Origin: an uncultured Verrucomicrobiota bacterium
Lineage (GTDB): Bacteria > Verrucomicrobiota > Verrucomicrobiae > Opitutales > Opitutaceae
Assembly: GCA_946481225.1 (NCBI GenBank)
Contig: CAMLNJ010000234.1
Location: forward strand, 1-5,608
Direction: 5' to 3'
DNA length: 5,608 nucleotides
Shown here: positions 1 to 5,608 of the stretch, piece by piece
How positions within the stretch are numbered: position 1 is the stretch's first letter
How the letters are laid out: the number at the start of each line of letters is the position of its first letter
Position numbers and translations under genes: made by a program
The notes under the pieces: model-generated
What the model was told of the DNA's origin: nothing
The model's input: only the letters and a program-made list of their open reading frames with translations
The model's database searches: none

Positions 1-200
1 ATCCGGCGGGTGGGGGAGGCAAGGCCGAGCGCGAGCGTCTCGGCGGGGAAGGCGGCCTCGAGGTCGGCGAGCTCGCGCTTCAGCCTGTCGTAGTCGAAGT
101 CGGTGATGAGCGGGCGCGCCTCGCGGTAGTAGCGTTCGTCGTGGGCGGCGATTTCGGCGCGCAGCGCGGCGATGCGGGCGGAGGCTTCGGCGGGGTTCAT
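1..200 (-). CDS. ligA: NAD-dependent DNA ligase LigA, N-terminal fragment (runs off the left edge)
   Basis: LigA seals single-strand nicks in duplex DNA using NAD+ and is essential in replication and repair. Only the first 66 codons are here, covering domain Ia, which binds the nicotinamide mononucleotide half of NAD+. Reading leftward from the ATG at 200-198, the fragment shows a helical start, then HDERYY (residues 20-25), ITDFDYDRL (32-40), a helix with RELADLEAAFP, and SPTRR at the window edge. These match the family pattern of a Tyr pair, then Asp, Tyr-Asp and SPTxRVG. Tyr24, Asp34, Tyr37 and Asp38 align with E. coli Tyr22, Asp32, Tyr35 and Asp36. Position 25 is Tyr where E. coli has His23, which is common in other LigA proteins. 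The KxDG adenylation lysine lies outside the window. The start overlaps the stop of the VanZ gene as ATGA and has no Shine-Dalgarno sequence, suggesting translational coupling. Family assignment is firm; intactness cannot be judged. Confidence 0.9.
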   Translation of the reverse strand, partial: MNPAEASARIAALRAEIAAHDERYYREARPLITDFDYDRLKRELADLEAAFPAETLALGLASPTRR

Positions 201-658
201 CGGGTGGCGGAAGCGGCTTGTTCGGCCGGCGCGGGGCCGGCGGGGCGGGACGCGGCGGCGCGGGTTCGTCGGCGCAAGCGGAGCGGCATTTCCAGCAGGC
301 GGCGATACCAGGGCCAGAAGGCGTAGAGGGTCACCGCGATGGCGGCGCCGATGGTGTCGGCCATCCAGTCGGCGAACTCGACGGAGCGGCCGGGCGTGAA
401 GCTTTGCCGGAACTCGTCGCTGATGCCAAAGAGCGAAACGATGGCGATGGCGTAGCGGAAGCGGCGCACGCCCGGGCAACGCGCGATGAGGGTGCCGAGC
501 AGGCCGAAGATCGAGAAGTGCGCGATCTTGTCGAAGTTGACGACCGACGGGGCGGCGACGTGGTCGCGGCCGGAGGCGACCACCACCATGCACGCGAGCG
601 CCGCGGGGTAGAGCCAGCGGAGGCGGGAGACGCGGGATTGGGGGGAGGCGAGAGGCAT
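197..658 (-). CDS. VanZ-family small membrane protein
   Basis: This is a 153-residue integral membrane protein of the VanZ-like family. Members are named after the teicoplanin-resistance protein VanZ, but most have no known function. Visible features are a first hydrophobic helix (about residues 15-30), the family motif FDKIAHFSIFG (42-52) leading into a second helix, a third helix (about 69-80), and the conserved stretch with DEFRQSFTPGR (81-91), then ADWMADTIGA (96-105) running into a fourth helix to about 117. The last 35 residues are Arg- and Ala-rich, probably a cytosolic tail. The ATG at 658 is the only good start: it lies 20 bp after the esterase stop, and the frame above it runs through the esterase gene. 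There is no clear Shine-Dalgarno sequence. The gene lies between an esterase and ligA in one operon; this placement does not reveal a role. Resistance to glycopeptides should not be inferred from the name. Confidence 0.85.
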   Translation of the reverse strand: MPLASPQSRVSRLRWLYPAALACMVVVASGRDHVAAPSVVNFDKIAHFSIFGLLGTLIARCPGVRRFRYAIAIVSLFGISDEFRQSFTPGRSVEFADWMADTIGAAIAVTLYAFWPWYRRLLEMPLRLRRRTRAAASRPAGPAPAEQAASATR

Positions 659-678
659 CGAGCCGGTTTGATCGCAGG

Positions 679-1410
679 CTACGGAGAAGGGCGCGCGCGA
701 AACGACAAGTTTTCCCGAGAATCCTCGGGGGACGCCGGCGGGGCGCCGACGAGCGGAGCCAAGGCGACCCAGACGTTTTCCGCCATGCGCCGGTGGCCTT
801 CCTCGTTCGGGTGGATGGCGTCGGCCTGGTTCAGGTCGCGCATGCCGCCGACTCCTTCGAGAAGGAAGGGGACGAAGGGCCAGCCGTGTTTTTCTGCGAG
901 GCGCGGGAAAACGGCGTCGAAGCGCGGGGCGTAGTCGCCCATGTTGGACGGCATGCGCTGGCCGACGAGCACCACGCGCGCGTCGGGCTGCTTCGCGCGC
1001 ACGCGGGCGACGATGGCCTCGAGGTTTTTTTCCACGAGGGCGGGGTCGAGGCCGCGGAGGCCGTCGTTGCTGCCGAGGGCGAGAACGAGAATGGCGACCG
1101 GCTGGCGCAGCACCCAGTCCACGCGGCGAAGGCCGCCCGAGGTGGTGTCGCCGGAAACGCCGGCGTTGACCACGCGCCAGCGCGGCGCCTCGGGCGGGGC
1201 GGAGGAGGCGAGCTCGACGAGCTTCCCCTGGATGATCGCCGGATAGGCCTGCGTGGCGGGGTCGGGCAGGCCGTAGCCGACGGTGAGGCTGTCGCCGAGA
1301 AACAGGATGGCGCGCGGCGGGTTCTCGGTCTCGGCGGCGGAGGAGGAAGGTGTGGAGACGGCGACGCCGAGGATGAGGAACGCGAGGAGGACGGCGAAAG
1401 GACGAGGCAT
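679..1410 (-). CDS. tesA: TesA-type secreted SGNH esterase/lysophospholipase (arylesterase)
   Basis: This is a 243-residue SGNH/GDSL hydrolase of the TesA type; such enzymes hydrolyse acyl-CoA thioesters, lysophospholipids and aryl esters in the periplasm. An N-terminal signal peptide is visible (hydrophobic core residues 5-18, likely cleavage after SSAA, about residue 26). The catalytic blocks are all present: GDSLTVGYGL (39-48) with nucleophile Ser41, NAGVSGDTTSGGLRR (82-96) with Gly84 of the oxyanion hole, LGSNDGLRG (112-120) with Asn115, and DAIHPNEEGH (197-206) with Asp197 and His200. The SGDTTxGGLRR and NDGLRG signatures are typical of TesA rather than of other GDSL enzymes. The ATG at 1410 was chosen because it starts the signal peptide; the open frame continues upstream through non-coding sequence. 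No strong ribosome binding site is seen. It is the first gene of the esterase-VanZ-ligA operon. The natural substrate cannot be read from the sequence. Confidence 0.93.
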   Translation of the reverse strand: MPRPFAVLLAFLILGVAVSTPSSSAAETENPPRAILFLGDSLTVGYGLPDPATQAYPAIIQGKLVELASSAPPEAPRWRVVNAGVSGDTTSGGLRRVDWVLRQPVAILVLALGSNDGLRGLDPALVEKNLEAIVARVRAKQPDARVVLVGQRMPSNMGDYAPRFDAVFPRLAEKHGWPFVPFLLEGVGGMRDLNQADAIHPNEEGHRRMAENVWVALAPLVGAPPASPEDSRENLSFRARPSP

Positions 1411-1523
1411 GCGGAATCGAACATGGCGCGCGGGAAAGGTTCCGCAAACGCGGCCTCGACGCGGGGCGCGGGCGGGTGGCGCATGGAAACAAATCGCATC
1501 CGACGGGATTCGGCGGTTTTCTA

Positions 1524-1551
1524 GGCTGTGTCTTGTAAGTAAACCGGAGCA
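1524..1551 (+). repeat. Left terminal inverted repeat of the foldback element
   Basis: This 28-bp arm is the inverse complement of 1673-1700 with a single difference at 1539 (G against A), which would still form a G-U pair in RNA. It starts with GGCTGTG immediately after TA. Confidence 0.85.
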
Positions 1552-1672
1552 TCGCTGGCGCTCTACGAGTGAAACGAGAAAGAGCGCTGGGCCGGCGTTG
1601 CCCTCGGCGGCACGGACCTCCGGTCCGCCTCCGCCTCGGTCGCCTTGGCCGAGCGCCCTTTCTCGTTCACGC

Positions 1673-1700
1673 TGCTCCGGTTTATTTACAAGACACAGCC
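1673..1700 (-). repeat. Right terminal inverted repeat of the foldback element
   Basis: This 28-bp arm pairs with 1524-1551 and ends CACAGCC just before TA. It lies 45 bp upstream of the sigma-factor start codon, so outward transcription of that gene either starts in it or passes through or near it. Confidence 0.85.
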
Positions 1701-1745
1701 TAAGAAAATGCGCGGTCGCCCGTAGAACCCTGTGAACACCCACCG

Positions 1746-2297
1746 ATGAAACGGGAGCCCCGCCATGATCTTATCGAGCCGCCGGATGATTTTGTTTCCC
1801 GCGCGGTCGCCTCGCACGAGGCGGCTTTGCTGCGTTACGCCCACCGCCTCCTGGGCGATCCGCATCGGGCGCGCGATGTCGTGCAGGACACCTTCGTGCG
1901 CCTGCTCGCCGCGTCGCGCGCCGAGGTCGAGACGCACCTCGTGGAGTGGCTTTTCACCGTCTGCCGCCACCGCGCGGTGGATGTTTTGCGAAAGGAGGGG
2001 CGCATGAGCCGCCTCGACGATTCATCCGGCGCGGCCGTGCCGGCCTCCGCCGATCTGGTGGCGCGCGAACCGAGGCCGGGCCAGGCGCTCGAAGCCGAGG
2101 AGACACGCGTCGAGTTGTTGCGCCTGATCGACCGCCTGCCGGCCAACCAGCAGGAGGTCATCCGCCTGAAATTTCAGACCGGATTCAGCTACAAGGAGAT
2201 CAGCCGCATAACCGACCGGTCGGTGTCGAACGTGGGCTTTCTGATTCATACGGCGGTGCAACGCCTGCGCGCGGACTTCGCGGCGCAGAAACCGTGA
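1746..2297 (+). CDS. ECF-type RNA polymerase sigma factor
   Basis: This 183-residue sigma-70 family protein has only regions 2 and 4, the ECF layout; it would direct core RNA polymerase to a small set of promoters. Region 2 spans about residues 24-88: HEAALLRYAHRLLGD, then RARDVVQDTFVRLL (41-54, core-binding region 2.2) and EWLFTVCRHRAVDVLRKEGR (67-86, regions 2.3-2.4, -10 recognition). A 30-residue linker follows, then region 4 (about 121-176) with IDRLPANQQEVIRLKF and the helix-turn-helix SYKEISRITDRSVSNVGFLI (148-167), which would read the -35 element. The ATG at 1746 lacks a Shine-Dalgarno sequence but gives a normal length. The next gene starts 53 bp downstream on the same strand and carries an anti-sigma-like N-terminus, so the two probably act together. 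The foldback element lies just upstream. The regulon and any autoregulation are not visible. Confidence 0.92.
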   Translation: MKREPRHDLIEPPDDFVSRAVASHEAALLRYAHRLLGDPHRARDVVQDTFVRLLAASRAEVETHLVEWLFTVCRHRAVDVLRKEGRMSRLDDSSGAAVPASADLVAREPRPGQALEAEETRVELLRLIDRLPANQQEVIRLKFQTGFSYKEISRITDRSVSNVGFLIHTAVQRLRADFAAQKP

Positions 2298-2336
2298 GGC
2301 GCGAGGCGCGAGACCGAAATCCGAGACCCGAGAAAC

Positions 2337-2341
2337 AGAGG
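2337..2341 (+). promoter_or_regulatory. Ribosome binding site of the VWA gene
   Basis: AGAGG lies nine bases before the ATG at 2351. It is the clearest Shine-Dalgarno-like site in the window and supports 2351 as the start rather than the longer open frame that reaches back into the sigma-factor gene. Confidence 0.55.
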
Positions 2342-2350
2342 AAAACGAAA

Positions 2351-4729
2351 ATGACTTTGGAAAATCGAAACGACGAGATGGAGGCGCTTCTAAGCGCCTA
2401 CGCTTTTGGTGAACTGGAGGGTGATGAGCTCGCCGAGATGGCGGCGCGGGTGGAGGCTGATCCGCTGCTGGCCATGCGCGTGGCCGAGCTGCGCGCCTTC
2501 GGCGACGAGCTCGGCGCGGCGCTAAAAGGGGAACCGCTTGCCGCCGCGGCCGTGAACCCGCCGGAAGCGGCGGAGCGCCCGGCGTCCCCGGCGGTCGCGG
2601 CGCCGCCCCGAGGCCGTGTGTTGCCGTTCCCCGTCTGGGCTTGGACGGCGGCGGGCTTCGCGGCGGCGGCGGGTTTGGCGGTGATGGTGTCTTGGCGCGC
2701 GGCCGAACTGCCGGCGGGCGAACGGGAGATCGGTCGCGCGCCGGTTCCGCCGGTTTCGCCTCCCCCGCCCGTGCAGGTCCAGGCGCCGCCGTCTCCGGTC
2801 GAACCGGCCGGCGCCGAGCGGGCGACCGGGGATGCTCCCGCGCCCGCGGTCGCCGCGGTCGAGCTGCCGGTATCGGCGGCGTTTTCGGGTGCGTTCGAGG
2901 TGCAGTTTCCTCCCTTGGCGTCTGCTCCGGTTCCGCCGCCGCCTGCCGGCGGCGGGATGAAAATTCACTTCGACGGGTCCGGGTCCTCGTCGCCCGCGTT
3001 CGGAGGCGCTCCGGCGCCTACGGTCGTTCTCGGGCCTCCCCCCGCCGCCCCCGCCACTCGGGTCGCGGCCGCCGTTTCGACGGCGGGCCTCGTAGGCGGC
3101 GTGGAGACCGCGGCCTATCACCCGAAGGACAGGCAAGATTTCTCGGTGGGTTCGGCGGAGGGCACGCGTGCCCGGATAAACCGGGACGCCTTTGCCGGCG
3201 TGTCCTCGGGCACCCTCTTCCTTTCACAACCCACGCTCGCGCCGACCGACACGGACATCGGCGCCGAGGCCTACGTCGGCGTCCGCGAGTCCGGATTCGT
3301 CGCCGTCGAATCGAGCCCGCTCTCGACCTTCTCGATCGACGTCGACACGGCGAGCTACGCCAACGTGCGCCGCTTCATTCAGGACGGCCGGCGCCCGCCG
3401 CGCGACGCCGTGCGCGTGGAGGAGTTGATCAACTATTTCCCCTACCGCTACGCGCCGCCCGTCGCGGGGACCGAGGCGCCTTTCGCGGCGCATCTCGCCG
3501 CGAGCTCGGCTCCCTGGGCGCCTGCGCATCGTCTGGTGCGCGTGGCGATCAAGGGCCGCGAGCTGAGCGTCGAGACCCGTCCGGCGGCCAACCTCGTTTT
3601 CCTCGTCGACGTCTCCGGTTCGATGAGTTCGGCGAACAAGCTGCCGCTCGTGAAGGCGTCGTTGCGCCAGCTGCTCGGGCAGCTTCGCGCCGACGACCGC
3701 GTGGCGATCGTCACCTACGCAGGCGCGTCCGGGCTTGCGCTGCCCTCCACGCCGGCGTCGCAGGGCGGCGAGATCCTCGACGCGCTCGACCGTCTCGAGT
3801 CGGGCGGATCGACCAACGGCGGCATGGGCATCCACCTGGCCTATGACATCGCCAAGGCCAACTTTCGTCCCGAGGGCGTGAACCGGGTGATCCTTTGCAC
3901 CGACGGCGATTTCAACGTCGGCGTGACCGGTCGCCAGGAGCTGCTCTCGCTCATCCAGGAAAAGGCGCGCAGCCGCGTCTATTTGACCGTGCTCGGCTTC
4001 GGCATGGGCAACCTGAAGGACGGCACGCTCGAAATGCTGGCCGACAAGGGCAACGGCGCCTACGGCTACATCGATTCGGCGCGCGAGGCGCGGAAGATCT
4101 TTGTCGAGCAGGTGCAGGGCACGCTCGCGACGATCGCCAAGGACGTGAAGATCCAGGTGGAGTTCAACCCGGCGCGCGTCGCTTCGTATCGACTCATCGG
4201 TTACGAGAATCGGGCGCTCGCGAAGGAGGACTTCAACAACGACCAGGTCGACGCCGGCGAGGTCGGCGCGGGGCACACCGTCACCGCGCTCTACGAGATC
4301 GTGCCGGTCGGCGTCCCCGCCGCCGGGGAGTCCGAGCCGCGCCCGGAGGTCGACCCGCTGAAATATGGTCCGAAGAAGAAACCCGCCCCCGTGCGCCGCG
4401 CGCCGGTTGCGACGTCCGAAGGCGCGGGCGCGGACGAGTTGCTCACCGTGAAGATCCGTTACAAGGCGCCCGACGCGGACGTCAGCCGGAAGCTGGAGTT
4501 CCCGCTCGTCGACCGCGGCGCGGAGTTCGCGGCGAGCGACGCCGAGTTCAAGTTCGCCGCGGCGGTGGCCGCCTGGGGCATGTTGCTGCGCGAGTCGCCG
4601 CACGCGGGCTCGGCGACCTACGCCGACGTGTTGCGCTGGGCGGAGGACGGGCTCGCCGCCGACGCCGGCGGGCACCGGGCGGAGTTCGTCGAGCTGGTCG
4701 GGCGGGCGCAAGGCGGCGAGGACGAGTAG
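2351..4729 (+). CDS. Membrane-anchored YfbK-like VWA protein with anti-sigma-like N-terminus
   Basis: This 792-residue protein has several parts. Residues 1-60 are an acidic helical segment (ALLSAYAFGELEGDE, then LLAMRVAELRAF) resembling anti-sigma N-termini, but without the zinc-binding His-Cys-Cys motif. FPVWAWTAAGF onward (93-115) is one transmembrane helix. Residues 120-300 are a low-complexity Pro/Ala/Val linker. From about 320, LSTFSIDVDTASYANVRRFI and VRVEELINYFPY mark the YfbK-type N-terminal vWF domain. A VWA domain follows with a complete MIDAS metal site: DVSGS (Asp420, Ser422, Ser424), Thr488 and Asp518 in CTDGDFN. From about 598 is the YfbK C-terminal domain (DUF3520) with EDFNNDQVDAGEVGAGHTVT. 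The expected topology is N-terminus inside, VWA part outside. Inference: the N-terminus binds the sigma factor encoded 53 bp upstream and the VWA part senses a ligand or partner. The molecular role of YfbK proteins is not established. Family assignment is firm; the anti-sigma role is a hypothesis. Confidence 0.9.
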   Translation: MTLENRNDEMEALLSAYAFGELEGDELAEMAARVEADPLLAMRVAELRAFGDELGAALKGEPLAAAAVNPPEAAERPASPAVAAPPRGRVLPFPVWAWTAAGFAAAAGLAVMVSWRAAELPAGEREIGRAPVPPVSPPPPVQVQAPPSPVEPAGAERATGDAPAPAVAAVELPVSAAFSGAFEVQFPPLASAPVPPPPAGGGMKIHFDGSGSSSPAFGGAPAPTVVLGPPPAAPATRVAAAVSTAGLVGGVETAAYHPKDRQDFSVGSAEGTRARINRDAFAGVSSGTLFLSQPTLAPTDTDIGAEAYVGVRESGFVAVESSPLSTFSIDVDTASYANVRRFIQDGRRPPRDAVRVEELINYFPYRYAPPVAGTEAPFAAHLAASSAPWAPAHRLVRVAIKGRELSVETRPAANLVFLVDVSGSMSSANKLPLVKASLRQLLGQLRADDRVAIVTYAGASGLALPSTPASQGGEILDALDRLESGGSTNGGMGIHLAYDIAKANFRPEGVNRVILCTDGDFNVGVTGRQELLSLIQEKARSRVYLTVLGFGMGNLKDGTLEMLADKGNGAYGYIDSAREARKIFVEQVQGTLATIAKDVKIQVEFNPARVASYRLIGYENRALAKEDFNNDQVDAGEVGAGHTVTALYEIVPVGVPAAGESEPRPEVDPLKYGPKKKPAPVRRAPVATSEGAGADELLTVKIRYKAPDADVSRKLEFPLVDRGAEFAASDAEFKFAAAVAAWGMLLRESPHAGSATYADVLRWAEDGLAADAGGHRAEFVELVGRAQGGEDE

Positions 4730-4757
4730 ATCGAGGCGCGCGGGGTTTGCGAAACAC

Positions 4758-4792
4758 GGGGCGCGGGCTTTGCTGGCCGCGCCCCTTTCCCG
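4758..4792 (+). terminator. Probable terminator after the sigma/VWA pair
   Basis: GGGGCGCGG (4758-4766) and CCGCGCCCC (4777-4785) form a perfect 9-bp G+C stem with a 10-base loop, followed by TTTCCCGTT. The T tract is short, so efficiency is uncertain. It lies 28 bp after the VWA stop and only 10 bp before the ABC start codon, so it could instead act as an attenuator or lower translation of the ATPase. Confidence 0.5.
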
Positions 4793-4795
4793 TTC

Positions 4796-5491
<696 letters not shown>

Positions 5492-5501
5492 ATTTGGCCC
5501 G

Positions 5502-5528
5502 CGGAACACACGGAAAACACGGAAAGAA
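5502..5528 (+). repeat. Three tandem 9-bp CGGAA-type repeats upstream of the GxxExxY gene
   Basis: The units are CGGAACACA, CGGAAAACA and CGGAAAGAA, directly adjacent. They begin 10 bp after the ATPase stop and end five bases before the ATG at 5534. From general knowledge, strings of this type (ACACGGAAAACACGGAAA) often precede GxxExxY and four-helix-bundle genes in Verrucomicrobia, Planctomycetes and Bacteroidetes. The GGAAAG of the last unit may also serve as the ribosome binding site. Confidence 0.7.
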
Positions 5529-5530
5529 AA

Positions 5531-5557
5531 CTCATGAAAAATGAACTGATTCATGAG
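5531..5557. repeat. Perfect 8-bp inverted repeat over the GxxExxY start codon
   Basis: CTCATGAA (5531-5538) and TTCATGAG (5550-5557) are exact inverse complements separated by 11 bases, with centres 19 bp apart. The start codon at 5534 lies in the left arm, so in RNA a hairpin would cover it. As DNA, the spacing of about two helical turns would suit a dimeric repressor. Either role is inference. Confidence 0.5.
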
Positions 5558-5608
5558 CAGGAGACCTACCGCATTCGCGGAGCATGTTGTGAGGTTTATA
5601 GGGAAAAG
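5534..5608 (+). CDS. GxxExxY-family protein, N-terminal fragment (runs off the right edge)
   Basis: Only the first 25 codons are present, with no stop. The peptide begins MKNELIHEQETYRI and contains GACCEVY (residues 16-22), which fits the GxxExxY signature that names this family (Pfam PF13366, related to PD-(D/E)XK nuclease folds). Full members are usually about 120-130 residues, and their cellular function is not established. Base composition is visibly more A+T-rich than in the preceding genes, and CGGAA-type repeats lie directly upstream; both suggest a transferred cassette. It starts 42 bp after the ATPase stop on the same strand, where a permease gene would be expected. ATG at 5534 is preferred because it follows the repeats and gives the typical N-terminus. 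With so little of the protein visible, the family call rests on one motif plus context. Confidence 0.75.
   Translation, partial: MKNELIHEQETYRIRGACCEVYREK

Larger units (their letters stand above)
1522..1702. mobile_element. MITE-like foldback element with 28-bp terminal inverted repeats and flanking TA
   Basis: The element proper is 1524-1700 (177 bp), bordered on each side by TA (1522-1523 and 1701-1702), consistent with a TA target duplication. The terminal repeats begin GGCTGTGTCTTGTAA and match at 27 of 28 positions. The complementarity continues inward: GTGAAACGAGAAAGAGCGCT (1569-1588) pairs with 1652-1670, and CGGACC (1613-1618) pairs with GGTCCG (1622-1627) around a three-base tip. 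Almost the whole element could therefore fold on itself. The main asymmetry is about 17 unpaired bases (1552-1568) in the left arm against two in the right. It encodes no transposase. TA duplication fits elements moved in trans by IS630/Tc1-mariner or some IS5-group transposases; which one is not determined. Other copies in the genome would confirm it. A hairpin-type intergenic repeat that does not move is the main alternative. Confidence 0.75.
1411..1745. other. Divergent intergenic region between the esterase and sigma-factor genes
   Basis: This 335-bp stretch must hold the promoters for both the minus-strand esterase operon and the plus-strand sigma-factor gene. I see no convincing gene in it. 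Positions 1411-1521 precede the esterase and contain no sigma-70 boxes I would defend. Positions 1524-1700 are the foldback element described separately. Only 43 bp (1703-1745) remain between that element and the sigma-factor ATG, so the sigma-factor promoter or its leader probably lies partly within the element. There is no obvious Shine-Dalgarno sequence before position 1746. Confidence 0.6.

Noticed and set aside
659..1552. Upstream extension of the VanZ frame on the minus strand
   Set aside because: It runs across the whole esterase gene in another frame, is Arg/Pro-rich and matches no domain; the real VanZ start is at 658.
1685..1706. TTTACA followed by TAAGAA as a sigma-70 promoter reading out of the foldback element
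   Set aside because: The spacing is only 10 bp, far shorter than the usual 16-18, so this is not a credible promoter.
1411..1743. N-terminal extension of the esterase frame through the foldback element
   Set aside because: The signal peptide starts at the ATG at 1410; the upstream frame translates repeat sequence and is open only by chance.
2309..2328. Short direct repeat CGAGACC with 13-bp period between the sigma and VWA genes
   Set aside because: Two seven-base copies in purine-rich sequence are easily due to chance, and no function is indicated.
1946..2350. N-terminal extension of the VWA frame into the sigma-factor gene
   Set aside because: It overlaps an intact sigma-factor gene and lacks domain character; the ATG at 2351 has a ribosome binding site and begins the anti-sigma-like segment.
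2641..3846. Plus-strand 401-codon open frame inside the VWA gene
   Set aside because: It is Arg/Gly-rich and lacks any motif, while the VWA frame shows full domain conservation over the same bases.

Overview
The window is G+C-rich bacterial chromosome with tightly packed genes and few clear Shine-Dalgarno sequences. The gene families and their style point to a Verrucomicrobia-type bacterium, perhaps Opitutaceae: an ECF sigma factor paired with a membrane-anchored YfbK-like von Willebrand protein, and a GxxExxY gene behind CGGAA-type repeats. This assignment is inference from gene content, not a database match.

Layout. Positions 1-1410 hold a minus-strand operon read right to left: a secreted TesA-type SGNH esterase (1410-679), a small VanZ-family membrane protein (658-197) and the first 66 codons of NAD-dependent DNA ligase ligA (200 to the window edge). 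The last two genes overlap by ATGA. Positions 1411-1745 form a divergent intergenic region that is more than half filled by a 177-bp foldback element (1524-1700). It has 28-bp terminal inverted repeats flanked by TA and looks like a MITE. On the plus strand follow an ECF sigma factor (1746-2297) and a 792-residue protein (2351-4729). That protein joins an anti-sigma-like N-terminus, one membrane helix, a Pro/Ala-rich linker, a VWA domain with an intact MIDAS, and a YfbK-type C-terminal domain. A hairpin (4758-4785) separates this pair from a YbbA-type ABC ATPase (4796-5491). The right edge holds three 9-bp CGGAA-type repeats and the first 25 codons of a GxxExxY-family gene.

How the genes fit together. 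The sigma factor and the VWA protein look like a signalling pair, with the N-terminus of the VWA protein holding the sigma factor at the membrane and the VWA part sensing or binding outside it. The esterase and the YbbA-type ATPase match E. coli tesA and ybbA, which are divergent neighbours there. Here the foldback element and the sigma/VWA module lie between them. The GxxExxY cassette sits directly after the ATPase, where a YbbP-type permease would be expected. The window therefore looks like a conserved tesA/ybbA locus with insertions on both sides of the ATPase gene.
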